From: Tetrahymena thermophila SB210
Taxonomy: Eukaryota; Ciliophora; Oligohymenophorea; Hymenostomatida; Tetrahymenidae
Length of the DNA stretch: 64,000 nt
NCBI RefSeq assembly: GCF_000189635.1
Contig: NW_002476544.1
Location: 682,001 to 746,000 of the forward strand
Direction: 5' to 3'
Part shown: positions 12,450 through 24,434 of the stretch, one piece after another
Position numbering within the stretch: position 1 is the stretch's first letter
Layout of the letters: each line of letters begins with the position of its first letter
Position numbers and translations under genes: made by a program
The notes under the pieces: generated by a model
Told to the model about the DNA's origin: nothing
Seen by the model: the letters and a program-made list of their open reading frames with translations, nothing else
The model's database searches: none

Positions 12450-12850
12450 AAACTATTAAAAAGAAGTATAAACAATAGTAGAACTTTTATCATAATAATT
12501 TAGATAAAAATGTAACATAATAATTGACTCTCATTATCATTTTTTAAAGTTTAGAGATGAAATATTAATAAATTTAGATTATATTTATAAGGAATTATTT
12601 GATAAATTGTGTTATGGTTACGATAATAATTTAATAAAAATATTAGAATTAAGAGTTTAAAATGTATTTATTTTTAGTTCAGCGACCAAAGATATAAAAG
12701 TTTGTCTGTAATAGTTATCCTAGATACAAGTAATTAAATAAAATTACATCTATTGAATTACAGATTATATCATTTTATAATTTAATATCACCATTTATGT
12801 TATTTTCACCTTTTGAAATTGTCTTTGACCTCTATTATGACTCTTTATGA
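12450..12850 (+). pseudogene. 3' fragment of a membrane-family gene
   Basis: About 400 bases match the last 130 codons of members C and D, from 'ACTATTAAAAAGAAGTA' through the terminal signature and a TGA at 12848-12850. The frame breaks near 12690, where the intact genes read ACC TAA AAG ATA, and the signature Ser-Pro-Ser-Glu is changed to Ser-Pro-Phe-Glu. The N-terminal membrane domain is absent. It is a remnant of a deleted tandem copy, closest in its 3' flank to members C and D. Confidence 0.8.
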
Positions 12851-14307
12851 CCTATTTTAAATTAAATTGCTAAATATCTATTCATTTAATTTACTTGATT
12901 TTTAATTATTGCTTATTTTACAATCTACTTTATAAGTAATTAATTAATTAAAATAAGAGAAGAACTAAAATCTTAATAAGCAAATTTCCATTTTATTGTT
13001 TTGTAGGTTATAAAATATCAGGACCCCGCCATACATCAAAAATTAAAAAATAAGAAATAATTTGTAAAAATATTGATACTATGTAGGAAGAACCTTTAAA
13101 ATGATTAAATATATTAGTTAAATTGAGAAATAATTTTTAAAACACTATACTGCAAATTTCTTAATTTACTATAAAGCAAGATTAAACAAAAAAATTGAAA
13201 ATTTTGAAAGAAAATAAGTTATTTTTATTTATTAATAATTAATTATTTACAAAAAGGTAGTTTTTCTTCATTTATATCTAAATTTTTTTTTTTGATTGTT
13301 TGAATTAATTTTTATTTATTTTAAGTTTGTTTGCAAATAAAAATTAGTGATTTAATATCTTTTAAATTTGTTAATCTTGATATTTATTGGATATTTAAAA
13401 AAAAACCAAATTAAATAAATTTATGCAAATTATTTTCTATCTTTTCAACAATTTTTTAATTTTCCAAAATTTAAATAAAATAAGGTTCAACATACCTATG
13501 AAATATTTCAACCTCTTATACTTATTATTTAAAATAAATTGTAAGTAAAAGAACTATTTCCAAATTAATTAGTAAATTTCATAATACAAATGAATATCAA
13601 TCAATATTTTTTTATGATTTTATCGTCTATTTAATTAAAACAATAGAGTCTCTAAATTTATTTTATGAATTTTTGTAAGTACCATACTTAAATGTCTTCT
13701 CCTGATTATTCTATTGAAAAAAGTAAAGTTTCTCCTTTATAAAAAATTTTCTTCTATATTTATGATGGTATTAATTAACACCTATTAAATTTAATTAATT
13801 AAAGATTATTTTACCGTTAATTAGAGAGAATAGATGGTTAAGATCAAATTTTCAGCTTTTAAAATAAAAATCAATTGAATTTAATTAAATTATAGTATAT
13901 ACTAAAATTCATTTATTTAGGTGATAGATTTTAAGTATGAATATAATTTTATGACTACTCATACTAAAATATTAATTATTATAATAAGTATTTTTATTGT
14001 TTTTTAAGTTTATGATATTTTCTAAAGTTTAAAAAATCCAAAATAAATAAACCTAAATATTCTTATTTTTGATACTCGCTTGCTTGTTTAGAGACATTTT
14101 CATTTCTCTGCCTTTTTGTGTTAAAAAATAAATATCCTATTGATTCAAAGACAATTAGTATTTCTTCTAAAAAAGATTAAGCTAATTCTAATAATTTACT
14201 TTAAAACAAGAGATATTCAAATTTCGAAATAAATATATTTTTATGAAGATAAGACTTTGAAAAAAGAAATTCAATTTTTGATGGATAAATATTAACGAAA
14301 AGTGATA
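12851..14307. other. Non-coding spacer with duplicated segments
   Basis: The first 200 bases repeat the 3' flanks after 16509 and 18541. From about 13750 it is the second copy of the 9230-9860 segment. No gene is seen. Confidence 0.6.
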
Positions 14308-14780
14308 AATTTAATAGTACTATAGAAGTGATATATTTTTAAACTGATAGATAATAAATATTAGATAAAAATTAAGGCAGCAATATCTATAATATCTTTT
14401 TTTTTATTTGCTATTACTTTATTTTAAATTACATACTCAAAAATAAATTATTATATTTATATATTTAACACTTGCTAATATTTCTTACATTTATTGCAAA
14501 TAAATAATTAAAATTTTTAATAGGATAAGGATTAGAAATAAATAAAGTGATAAATTTAATAGTACTATTGAAGTGATATATTTTTAAACTGATAGATAAT
14601 AAATATTAGATAAAAATTAAGGCAGCAATATCTATAATATCTTTTTTTTTATTTGCTATTACTTTATTTTAAATTACATACTCAAAAATAAATTATTATA
14701 TAAAATATTTAACTCTTGCTAATATTTCTTACATTTATTGCAAATAAATAATTAAAATTTTTAATAGGATAAGGATTAGA
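14308..14780 (+). repeat. Tandem direct repeat, unit about 238 bases
   Basis: Two nearly identical copies begin at 14308 and about 14546 with AAAGTGATAAATTTAATAGT. They correspond to the 294-base tandem pair at 9842-10385. The near identity of the two units points to a recent local duplication. Confidence 0.8.
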
Positions 14781-15003
14781 AATAAATAGCTTTATTTTAT
14801 TGTAAATTAGCTTTTCAGCCAAAAAAAAAAATTATATTAAAATTTCTTATTTTCTCCTATTAATTATCTAAAAAAATTAATTTAAAATCATCAACTTTTG
14901 TTTTTATTCATAAATAATTTTCAAAATAATAATAATAATAATCAAAGCATAAAAAAAAAACTAATTAATTAGCGAATAAAAGTAGATAAATTAATAGATA
15001 ATT
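14781..15003 (+). promoter_or_regulatory. Conserved upstream module of member C
   Basis: Same module as before members A, B and D (GGATTAGAAATAAATAGCTT, then TATTTTCTCCTATTAATTAT, then AATAATAATAATC). It ends directly before the ATG at 15004. Confidence 0.5.
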
Positions 15004-16509
15004 ATGTATTAGTAGAAATTGCTATTTTGGTGCTCTTTGATATACTATCTTATCATGATTTACAGTATTATAGTTGTTTTTTTGTTATGGAATGATGAAA
15101 ACATAGACTCTTATTATTATACTATTTTCTTTTTTATATTTTGTTGGCTAGAAAAATTTGTTACTTTAACACGCGATGGACCTGGTTGTGGCTATCATAC
15201 ATTATTTGTTATTTGTGATATACTTTAAATTGGATTTGTTTTCATCTTCTTTGTTGATTTTGATATATATTCAGATATCTATAATTTGAATTATTTACAA
15301 TACTCTAAGATAATCCCTTTTACATTCCTGGAATTTATTTTCTTTGTTGTTTTAAAAGATTTTGATAATAGTAGCAATCCAGAAAGTGTTTAGATAGCAG
15401 CTTTGGTTAATCTGTTATTATTTTTAATCCTTTTTAGCTTTGTTTAGTTTGCTATGAAACATCAAGAGAACACTATAGATTTAGTTACATAAGCTCAAAA
15501 CTTTTATAAGTTTTTTTTAAGTTAATTTTCATATTACTTATCAATATGTGCTCTAAGTTTTATTGAAATATCTGGATTTAGTTTAGGATTATCTGCTATA
15601 GTTATTTATCTTTTTACAATTATTGGTTATATACTATATCGCTCAAAATTTGATAAAAAATTGCTAAGTTTTATTTACATTTATATATTGTACAATGGAT
15701 ACAGACTTCTTGACTATGATTTTGATAAGATAAATGCTTATACAATCTTTTTATAAGTTGCTACTTATATAAATCAATTAATTAGAGTAATTATTTTGAT
15801 TATATTTTGCTAAAGCTAAATTTTTGAAAGCTCAGAAACCACTTAAGTGAAATAAGTCCTATTTTACTTAACTTTAGCTTTTAGTTTCTTATATTTCATT
15901 ATTTTATTTGAAGACTTTTACAGTAACTTACTTAAGATTAGGATAATTGCTATATCTTCAAAAAAGGACATAGTAATTGCAAACAAAGTACTGAAAAAAA
16001 GGCGATATTATTATTTAAGATTTCAATTTGGAACATATGATGGTAGTTATTCAGAACTTGATGAGCAATTGATAAAATTAGATAACCATTAAAAAGAAGT
16101 ATTAACAATGGTAGAACTTTTATAATAATAATTTAGATAAAAATGTAATATAATAATTGACTCTCATTAATATTTTTATAGGTTTAGAGACGAAATATTA
16201 ATAAATTTATATTACATTAATAAGGAATTTTTTGATAAATTGTGCTATGGTTATGATAAAAATCCAAATAATAATTATGGCAATAATTTAATAAAGATAT
16301 TTAAATTAAGAATTTAGAATGGATTTATTTTTAGTTCAACGACCTAAAACATACAAATGTTCATCTGTAATAGTTATCCTAGATACAAGTAATTAAATAA
16401 AATTACATCTATTGAATTACAGATTATGTCATTTTATAAGTTAATATCACCAATTATGTTATTTTCACCTTCTGAAATTGTCTGTGACCTCTATTATGAC
16501 TCTTTATGA
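15004..16509 (+). CDS. Polytopic membrane protein family, member C
   Basis: An intronless frame from ATG 15004 to TGA 16507-16509 encodes 501 residues. Nine hydrophobic segments can be picked out in the first 330 residues, for example LLFWCSLIYYLIMIYSIIVV near the N-terminus and SGFSLGLSAIVIYLFTIIGY in the middle. A soluble C-terminal domain of about 170 residues follows, ending ISPIMLFSPSEIVCDLYYD plus Ser-Leu. The start is fixed by the conserved WCSL-type N-terminus shared by all copies. It is closest to members B and D. The strong conservation of the C-terminal signature among copies that differ elsewhere suggests that this end interacts with a partner. Function unknown. Confidence 0.82.
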
Positions 16510-17038
16510 CCGGTTTAATTAAATCGCTAAATAGCTATAGCTATTCAATAAATTAACTTGATTTATAATTATTGCTTATTTTACAATCTACTTTATGCCA
16601 AATCTCTCAGTAATTAATTAAAAAGAGAAGGGCTGAAATCTTAATAAGCAAATTTATATTTTATTATTTAGTAGGATAGGAATTAGAAATAAATAGCTTT
16701 ATTTTATTTTAAATTACCTTTTTTAGCCTACATATAGATTTATATTAAAAGTCTTATTTTCTCCTATTAATTATCCAAAAAAAATTAATTTAAAACTATT
16801 TATCTATCTTTGTTTTTATTCTTAAATACTTTTCTGTCAACATATTGATTTATATTAAAAGTCTTATTTTCTCCTATTAATTATCCAAAAAAAATTAATT
16901 TAAAACTACCTATCAATCTTTGTTTTTATTCATAAATTCTTTTAAAAATAATAATAATCAACACCAAAAAAAATCAATAGAAAAGAAGTAAATAAAATAA
17001 GAATTAATCAGCGAATAAGAATTACTAAATTAATAGAT
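16510..17038 (+). promoter_or_regulatory. Shared 3' flank of C, then doubled upstream module of member D
   Basis: 16510-16670 repeats the 3' flank seen after 12850 and 18541. From about 16670 the upstream module is present with its core unit twice (near 16715 and 16848). It ends at TTAATAGATATG, whose last three bases are the start codon of member D. Confidence 0.6.
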
Positions 17039-18541
17039 ATGTAAAAGTAGAAATAACTATTCTGGTGCTCGTTTATCTACTATCCTTTGATGATTTACAC
17101 TATTTTAGTTGCTTTTTTATTTGTAAAATATTAAGGGAGCTTTTATTCAACTTATTATACTTTTTGTTTCACCATAGTTTTATTTTTTGAAAAAATGGCA
17201 ACTGGTGTGATTGGATGTAAAGATGGTTATAATAAAATTTTTGCTGGTTTTGATTATCTTTATTTTGGATTTATTTTTATCTTGTTTGTTGATATTGAAA
17301 AACATAAAATATTCATTAATTTGAATTTTTTAATGTATTATAGGATAATTCCTTAAATTATCATGGAATTTTTTTTCTTAGTTATTTTAAAAGATTTAGT
17401 TAATAGTGAATATCCAGAGAGTCTTTAATTAGCAGCTTTAGTTAATATATTAATATTTTTATTCCTGTTTAGCTTTACTATGTTTGCTATGAAATAAAAT
17501 TGTTAACGTCCATAGAGAGTAGATTTAGAGACAAAAATTCACAATTTTTGTAAGTTTTTTTTAAGTTAATTTTCATATTACTTATCAATATATACTCTAA
17601 CTTTATATGATAAATCTGGTTTTAATTTAGGAATATCTGCTATAGTTATTTATCTTTTTACAATTATTGGATATAAACTATATCATCGCAATGTAAAATT
17701 AAATATAGAATTGCTAAGATTTATTTAGAATTATATTTTGTTCAATGGATACAGTTTTCTTCACTATGATTTTGATAAGTTAAATTCTAATACTATCTTT
17801 TTATAAGTAGCTACTTATATAAATCAATTAATTAGAGTAATTGTTTTGATTATATTTTGTTAAAGCGAAATTTTTGAAAACTCAGAAACCATTTTTGTGA
17901 AATAAGTTCTATTATACTTAACTTTAGGTTTTAGTTTCTTATACTTCATTATTTTTTTAAAAGACTTCTACATGAACTTATTTAGGACTAAGATAATTAA
18001 TCTATCTTCAATTAGGGATTTTATAGCTGCAAATAAGGAACTGAATAAAATAAAGAGATGTTCTATTTTAAAAATCCAACTAGATGAAGAACTTAATACT
18101 TATTCTGAACTTAATGAGTAATTAATAACGGATTTATATTACTATAAAACAGAAATATTAACTATAATATAAGTTATTTCATAACAATTTAGATAAAAGA
18201 GAATAAAAAGAATTATATTACCTTCTTCCTTTTTATAATTTGGAGAAGAAATATTAATAAATTAAGATTATATTTATAAGGAATTATTTTAAGAATTATG
18301 TAAAAATAATCATTTAAATTTAATCAAAATATTAGAATTAAGATTTTAGAATGGATTTATTTTTAGTTCAACTACCTAAAAGATACAAAACTTAGTCACT
18401 TATAGTTATCCTAAATACAAATAATTAAATAAAATTACATCTATAGAATTACAGATTATATCATTTTATAAATTAATATCACCATCTATGTTATTTTCAC
18501 CTTCTGAAATTGTCTGTGACCTCTATTATGACACTTTATGA
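17039..18541 (+). CDS. Polytopic membrane protein family, member D
   Basis: An intronless frame from ATG 17039 to TGA 18539-18541 encodes 500 residues with the same plan as member C: an N-terminal membrane domain of about 330 residues, the central FFLSQFSYYLSIYTLTL segment, a soluble C-terminal domain and the ending LFSPSEIVCDLYYDTL. The soluble domain is the most divergent part relative to member C, while the last 60 residues are nearly identical. That mosaic could come from gene conversion or from selection on the tail. No introns, signal cleavage site or catalytic motif are apparent. Confidence 0.82.
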
Positions 18542-19026
18542 CTGGTTTTAAATTCAACCACTAAATAGCTAGCTATTCATTTCATGTGCTTGATTTTTTA
18601 TTATTGATTATTTTACTATCTATCTATCTGGTTAAAACCAAATATCTCAATAATTAGCTTTAATAAGAAAAAGAAGAAGATCTAAAATCTTAATAAACAA
18701 ATTTCTAATTTATTATTTAGTAGAATACAAAATGTAAGAACCCCACCCCACCCTGCACATACATAAAAAATTAAATATTTTATATACTAATTAATATACG
18801 AGGTTGTTTTATTTGTCTAGATATTTGTTTGTATTATTTATTAAATATCAAAACAAAATAATGTTAATCTTATTCTATTTTCAGTTTATCACTTGTCTTA
18901 TTTTCTATTATTTTGATCAGAAAAGTGAGAAAAATATATCGAAAAACTATACTAAAAAATTAGAAAAAAGCAAAGTTAATTAAAATATTTAATCTAATTA
19001 TTTGTAGCCAAATATAAACTAAGATT
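18542..19026. other. Spacer between members D and E
   Basis: It holds the shared 3' flank (with CCCCACCCCACCCTGCAC near 18742, unusually GC-rich for the region) and then a block similar to 12240-12350. Member E lacks the long upstream module. Its proximal flank, AAATATAAACTAAGATTATG, instead matches that of member A. Confidence 0.55.
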
Positions 19027-20583
19027 ATGTATTAGCAAAAGGAACTCTTTTGGTGCTCTGTTTTCTATTATCTAGTAAACATTTATAGTATAGTAATTGC
19101 TATTTGTCTATACCTATAGGGTGGAGATATAAACATGGCTTATTTTATTACATTCTTTACAGTTTTTGGAATTGATAAACTTTTAGTAATATTTGTTTTA
19201 TTCATTTAAAATCATAATGGGCATAATGTCAGCTTAAAATTTGCTTTCTTTGATATTTTCTAGATTGGATTCATTTATATTTTCTTTGATGATGAATTTT
19301 AATCAGGTAATTTAGAAAATACTTTAAAAACTAAGGTTTACAGCAGAGTCATTCCTTAAATTATTATGGAATTTATTTTCTTTTTTTGCCTCAAGGATTT
19401 AGCTGATGGAGATAATTCAGAAAGTATTTAGATTGCAACTTTGATCAATTTTATATTGTTTTTAGCTCTATTTTGCTCTCTTTTTTTTGTTATTATGGGG
19501 GAATCTTAATATTATTATTCTTATTTTAAGATTATTAATACATATTATAAGAGATAAACTTATATTTTCTTTAAATTTTTCTTGACTCAAATGCCATATT
19601 ACTTAAGTATATGCACATTTTCTCTATATGAAGATAGATTTAGAATCAATTTAGGTTACTATATAATTGTTATGGCTATCATAACAATAATAGGATATAT
19701 TATTTATATTCGCCATAATTCTGATTACAAATTGATTGAATTTATTTTTAATTATTTATGTTTTAATGGATATAGAATTGATTATAATGATTTAGATTTA
19801 TTGTCAAAAACTTAAGTATATTTACTTATTTCTACTTATGTAAATTAAATGATTAGAGTTGCTATTTTATTTATTTATTGCTAAAATGATATTTTTGAGA
19901 GTTAAGAAAGATAAAAAGTAAAGTAAATACTTATTATTATAACTTTAGTATTTAGCTTTTTATAGTTTATTCATCTATTTTATGAATCTTATGTGATTAT
20001 ATTCAAGACTAAGGTCATTAATATCTTTTCTAAAAATGACATAAAATCTACTAATATTATTCTTTAGAACAAGAAATATACAAATTTCATAATATATTTT
20101 AACAAATAATAGAATTCTTAATCAGATTTATAAAAATAATTACTAAGCTAAAGTGATTAAAGAAATGAAATATTAAATTTTGTAAGACTAATTTCATAAT
20201 TTCAAAGAAAAAACATATAAGCAATTATTAGAAAAATAGAGATACTTAATTACTATTTAGGTATTTATTATTTTAAAGAATTTCGTGATGAAATTTTTTA
20301 AAATATAGAAGATTTTGATGATAATTTGTTCATAGACTTAATTCATGATTAAGAAGAAGATTATTGCATCATGATGTTAAATTAAAGAGTAAAAAATGGA
20401 ATTTTTTTAAGTTAAATAACCTATAAACTAGTTCGTAGGATTAGCTATAAAAAGAAAGAATATCGAATTTTAACAAATTTTGAATCTTGTTAATTGTAAA
20501 TAACGTTATTTAAAAAAAAATTTTCTCATCTTATGTAATTTTAACCATCTTAAATTCTCTTTGACTTATATTAAGATTACTGA
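19027..20583 (+). CDS. Polytopic membrane protein family, member E
   Basis: An intronless frame from ATG 19027 to TGA 20581-20583 encodes 518 residues. It is the intact sister of the frameshifted copy at 5956 and belongs to a second subfamily: the N-terminus reads LFWCSVFYYLVNIYSIVIA and the centre FFKFFLTQMPYYLSICTFSL. As in the others, eight or nine hydrophobic segments are followed by a soluble C-terminal domain. The tail, PSQILFDLYQDY, is a diverged form of the PSEIVCDLYYD signature. Function unknown. The A/E pair flanks the B-C-D group, which suggests an older A/E-type array into which the B/C/D type expanded. Confidence 0.82.
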
Positions 20584-21433
20584 AGTTTTTTTACACTTCA
20601 AAAATTTAAAAAAGTAGTATTCATATTGGATTGGTTCTAGATTTATAATATTTATTAGTAGGACATTTATAAATTATAAATTAACAATTAAAAATTAACT
20701 ATAGTGGTTATTAAAGTTAACTTAAAGTTTAAAAAGATAGAATAATAATACATTTTATTCTAATTAATTAAGTTTGATAAAAATAATAATTTTTAATTTT
20801 AATATTGGTATGAGTTTATTTTCAAAATATTATTTATGAGTATTTTAATTAAATGAATAGAAATAATTATATCTTGGCAAATAATAAATATGCTTATTTC
20901 AAATAATATATATTTATTTTTAAAGAGTTAATAATCTGAAAATATTTAGAGTGTTTAATAATAAAAATTGATAACAGAAGATAGATGCTAAAAATTTGAG
21001 ACATCGTAGAAAAAAGTGAAGATATATTAAATTTTTGTTTAAATTATTAATAAAATAAAAATATGCAAATATTTTTAAAAAAAATCATGTATAAAACTTA
21101 TTATTTTAATTGTATTATCAAGTACCATAAATAATTTGATATTCTATATCATTTTCAAGAAATTTTTGCAATTAATTTTATTTTAGAGGGCTGATGAAGT
21201 GTATACAAATTTTTTTTTTTTTACTAAGATAGAATTCCTATTTTACTATAAATAATTATATAACCTATAATTTTTAATTATTTTTAAAGAATTTTGCAAA
21301 AAATAAATGATTGATTTAAATAACAAGACTGATTTAAAATATTCTTCATACATACGTTAATATAATTTTATTCTGATGTATTTATATATTATTTAATACT
21401 AAAATAAAACTGGTAATTTATAATATAAATTTA
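20584..21433. other. Intergenic region
   Basis: AT-rich, no protein-like frame. It separates the last intact membrane-family gene from the convergent cysteine-rich gene. Confidence 0.5.
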
Positions 21434-21721
21434 TCAAGATGGGCACCATCCAGAGTGGCACATACCATCACCACACATATGCAAAGGAGGTCTGCATGTG
21501 TCTTATCCAGGAAAGTTTACAGCCAAATTTTTATCATGATCTTGTTATAGCTATGCACAAGTTTCATACTCTCTGCAATAACTGAAGCAGTAATAAAGTC
21601 CTTCTTCACATGCAATATCTTCTTTCTTTAAGTTCTAGGTGCTTTAAAAGTTAGTAATAGTGAGATATGCTATAAAAGCAACAGCTGCTAGAATAAGGGT
21701 CTTTTTAATTAAGGAATTCAT
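21434..21721 (-). CDS. Small secreted cysteine-rich protein, copy 1
   Basis: The frame from ATG 21721 to TGA 21436-21434 encodes 95 residues without introns. The N-terminus is a classical signal peptide: two Lys, then LILAAVAFIAYLTIT. The mature part has eight cysteines (spacing C-x6-C-x3-C-x5-C, then a variable stretch, then C-x6-C-x4-C-x4-C) and a conserved end, HMCGDGMCHSGWCPS. The pattern predicts four disulfides and secretion, or delivery to secretory granules. It is paralogous to the gene at 22351. Size and cysteine content recall secreted peptides such as ciliate pheromones, but I see no specific homology. Role unknown. Confidence 0.8.
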
Positions 21722-21779
21722 AATTTATATGTAATTCAAGTTTTTTAGTTAATTTATTAATTAATTATTATTATTTTCA

Positions 21780-22060
21780 ATCAAAATGTTAGATATCTTT
21801 GTTTTAAATTGAATTTAATTAATTTATAAAAGAATATTTGAAGTAAAAGAAGGAAGACATATTATTTAAAATTATTAAGAATTCATCAATTGCAATTAAA
21901 AACTTACTTTTAATAAAGTTTAATTTTTCTATATGTACTGAATATCGAAAAATCTTTTTAAAATAAATTATACGATTGTTTAGAATTAATTAAATTATAT
22001 ATTTACCACAATTTCTTGATAATAATACCATCTAAAAATTACAGAGAATATTAAGGACTA
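21780..22060 (-). promoter_or_regulatory. Upstream region of cysteine-rich gene 1, repeated elsewhere
   Basis: This 5' flank is conserved at 22690-23000 before copy 2 and at 8356-8660 without any gene. Repeated placement directly upstream of the ATG suggests that it contains the promoter. Confidence 0.5.
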
Positions 22061-22350
22061 AAATAAGGGCTGATGAGATGTAATTAGTTTTTTCATTTTT
22101 TTACTTAGGTAAAATTCCTATTTTACTATATATTACTATATGTTTTATTTTTAATTTTTATTAAAGAATTTTGTAAAAAAAAAATAAATAAATAAATGAT
22201 CTAAATAAATAAGTAAATAACAGGAGTGGCTTAAAATATTCTTTTTTTATTTTTATAATTATACTTATATATATTTATGTATTTAATAAGAAAATAAAAC
22301 TTATAATTTATGATAAAAATTTATATATTATAATTTATTATATAAATTTA

Positions 22351-22638
22351 TCACTATGGACACCATCCAGAGTAGCATCTACCATCTCCACACAAATGCA
22401 TAGGACGTATGCAAATTTGGTCTCCATTTTCTAGTTTATTCATATTTCTATCGAAATCTCTTTATAGCTTTTCGCAACTTTCATACTCTCTGCATTAACT
22501 AAAGCAGTAATAAAGTCCTTCATCACATGCAATAGTTTCTTTCTTTAAGAATTAGGTGCTTTACAAGTTAGTAAAAGTAAGATATGTTATAAAAGCAACA
22601 GCTGCAAGTATAATCGTCTTTTTAATAATGGTATTCAT
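22351..22638 (-). CDS. Small secreted cysteine-rich protein, copy 2
   Basis: The frame from ATG 22638 to TGA 22353-22351 encodes 95 residues, exactly the length of copy 1. Signal peptide: IIKKTIILAAVAFITYLTF. All eight cysteines are kept, and the end reads HLCGDGRCYSGWCP plus Gln. The region between cysteines 4 and 5 (EKLQRDFDRNMNKLENGDQI) differs strongly from copy 1, while signal and C-terminus are nearly the same. That contrast, conserved scaffold and variable loop, is typical of secreted peptides under diversifying pressure, though two sequences cannot prove it. Confidence 0.8.
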
Positions 22639-22689
22639 TATTTATAATTAAAGATTTTAGTTAATTTTTTAATTAATTATGATAATTAC

Positions 22690-23000
22690 TGTTATTAATC
22701 TAAATTTTAGATATCATTTAAATTAAATTTGAGCTAATTTATAAAAGAATATTATGAGTATTAGAAGGAAGATGTATTATTTCAAATTGTTACTAATTTC
22801 CCTTCCCATTGTAATTAAATCCTTACATTTAATAAAATTTAATTTTTTTATTTGTACTGAGAAACAAAAAATCTTTTTAAAATAAAATAAATAATAGTCA
22901 ACAAGTAGTTTAAAATTATAATTTTGATTAAATTATATATTTACCATAATTTCTTGATAAAAATCTCATCTAAAAATTATAAGAGGATATTAAGGAATAG
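22690..23000 (-). repeat. Third copy of the cysteine-rich upstream region
   Basis: The 5' flank of copy 2 is a more diverged version of 21780-22060 (TTAGATATCATTTAAATT, AGAAGGAAGATGTATTATTT, AATTTCTTGATAAAAAT). Confidence 0.65.
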
Positions 23001-23109
23001 CAAAAAAAAGTAATTTTTGCACAAAGTTTTTTAAATAATTATTTTGATGATGCATCCTTTTTTTTATATTATATCAACATAATCTTTAATTTAATTAAAT
23101 TTAGCTCTA

Positions 23110-23680
23110 AGTATTATTGAAATCATCTCTAATAAATAGCGTTGATTGTTTTTTAATTTTAAAAAGTTCTTTAATGATATTTTTGAAAATTCAAATAACA
23201 GTAAATTTAAGTAAGTCTTTTACACTTTCTTTTTTTGTTTTATGAATTTTATATTTACTTATGTAATCAATATCTATACAAAAAATGATAGATATACTAT
23301 CTGCTAATTAATCTACATATAAAAATAATCTATATTACACATAAAAATACAGCTTATAAGAAATTAATAAAGTAATTAAGAGATCTAAGAATCATTAATT
23401 CCTAAAAAGCTAAAAAAATAATGTATTAGAACTGGTAGAAATGAATTCTTACCAAACTTTGAGTTTTTTTATTATGAACTTTCTTAAAGTTATGTTACTA
23501 TATTTAAAATGGATTTATTTTGAGTGATAAAACCTAAAAAATCTTAGAATTAATAAAAATAATTGAATAAACTCGATTGAATCTTTTTAGTTACAAATTT
23601 TCTTATTTGATAGAAGATTTTCGCCTATTATGTAATTTTAGCCTTATTAAATAATCCAGGATTTGAATGATAATTATTGA
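23110..23680 (+). pseudogene. Decayed 3' half of a membrane-family gene
   Basis: The order of recognisable blocks matches the C-terminal half of members A-E: AATGATATTTTTGAAAATTC, later TTTTATGAATTTTATATT, then AAAATGGATTTATTTT, AACCTAAAAAATCTTAG, and finally AATTGAATAAACTCGATTGA before TTTTCGCCTATTATG. The reading frame is broken in many places. The N-terminal half is not seen. It marks the right-hand limit of the array and is clearly older than the fragment at 12450. Confidence 0.5.
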
Positions 23681-24138
23681 TTTATTTTTTTAATTTTGAA
23701 AAATCTAAGTACTTAGATGACATACCATTTAATCAATTATTTTTAACGTATAATAATTTGATATAAATACATATTTTCAAATCATAATTGTTGGAACAAA
23801 TAAAAAATTTCATGAATAGAAGCAAGAAATAAAGAAATGTATAACTTTCACTTCTAAATTCGTCAAAAAAATAGACAGATTAGTTAAATCTAAAAGATTT
23901 AAATTTATATCTATTTAGAAAGTTAATCTAGCTAATTTTGGTCTGTTAACTTATTATGAAAAAAAGAAAAAGAATAATTTGCTTTCTAAATTTTCTAAGT
24001 CTAAATTTTATTAAAATGTTTCCTCTCTTTTTTTAGATTATTAAACAGAAATTTAATGAATTATGATTCATCAACAAATAATAAAAATTAATTTAATGAC
24101 ATAAATATTATTTATTTATTCATTGATTAATTGGAGAT

Positions 24139-24434
24139 ATGCAGAATATTTTATTGAGGGGAGATACAGGTGTTTTTTTAATAGAGGGAACTAGTAGATA
24201 TAGTCATGTTGGACTAGCCTTTCAAAAGTAAATAGAAGATCAGGTATCTTACATAATCTGGCCAACCTCTTATACAATCAAAAAAATATCACTAACTAGA
24301 TTAAATTTAGAAATAATTTCTTCAAAAGTATAATTAATTTTCATTTATGTTAAAACTAACATCTGTTTTTATTTGATTTTAATTATTTATTTTATATTCA
24401 GTTGTTGAGTATTTAAGATATTCTAAATTATTGA
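24139..24434 (+). pseudogene. Fragment resembling the start of a YiiX/LRAT-type papain-like protein
   Basis: From ATG 24139 a frame reads MQNILLRGDTGVFLIEGTSR followed by YSHVGLAFQ. This resembles the GD-LL...T-x-YSHVG start of permuted papain-like proteins (YiiX/YebB, LRAT group), whose conserved His lies in the SHVG motif. The frame either runs to TGA 24406-24408 (89 residues) or, with an intron at 24328-24401, to TGA 24432-24434. In both cases the distal half with the catalytic cysteine is missing. It is more likely a truncated relic than a working enzyme. The similarity was judged by eye only. Confidence 0.4.
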
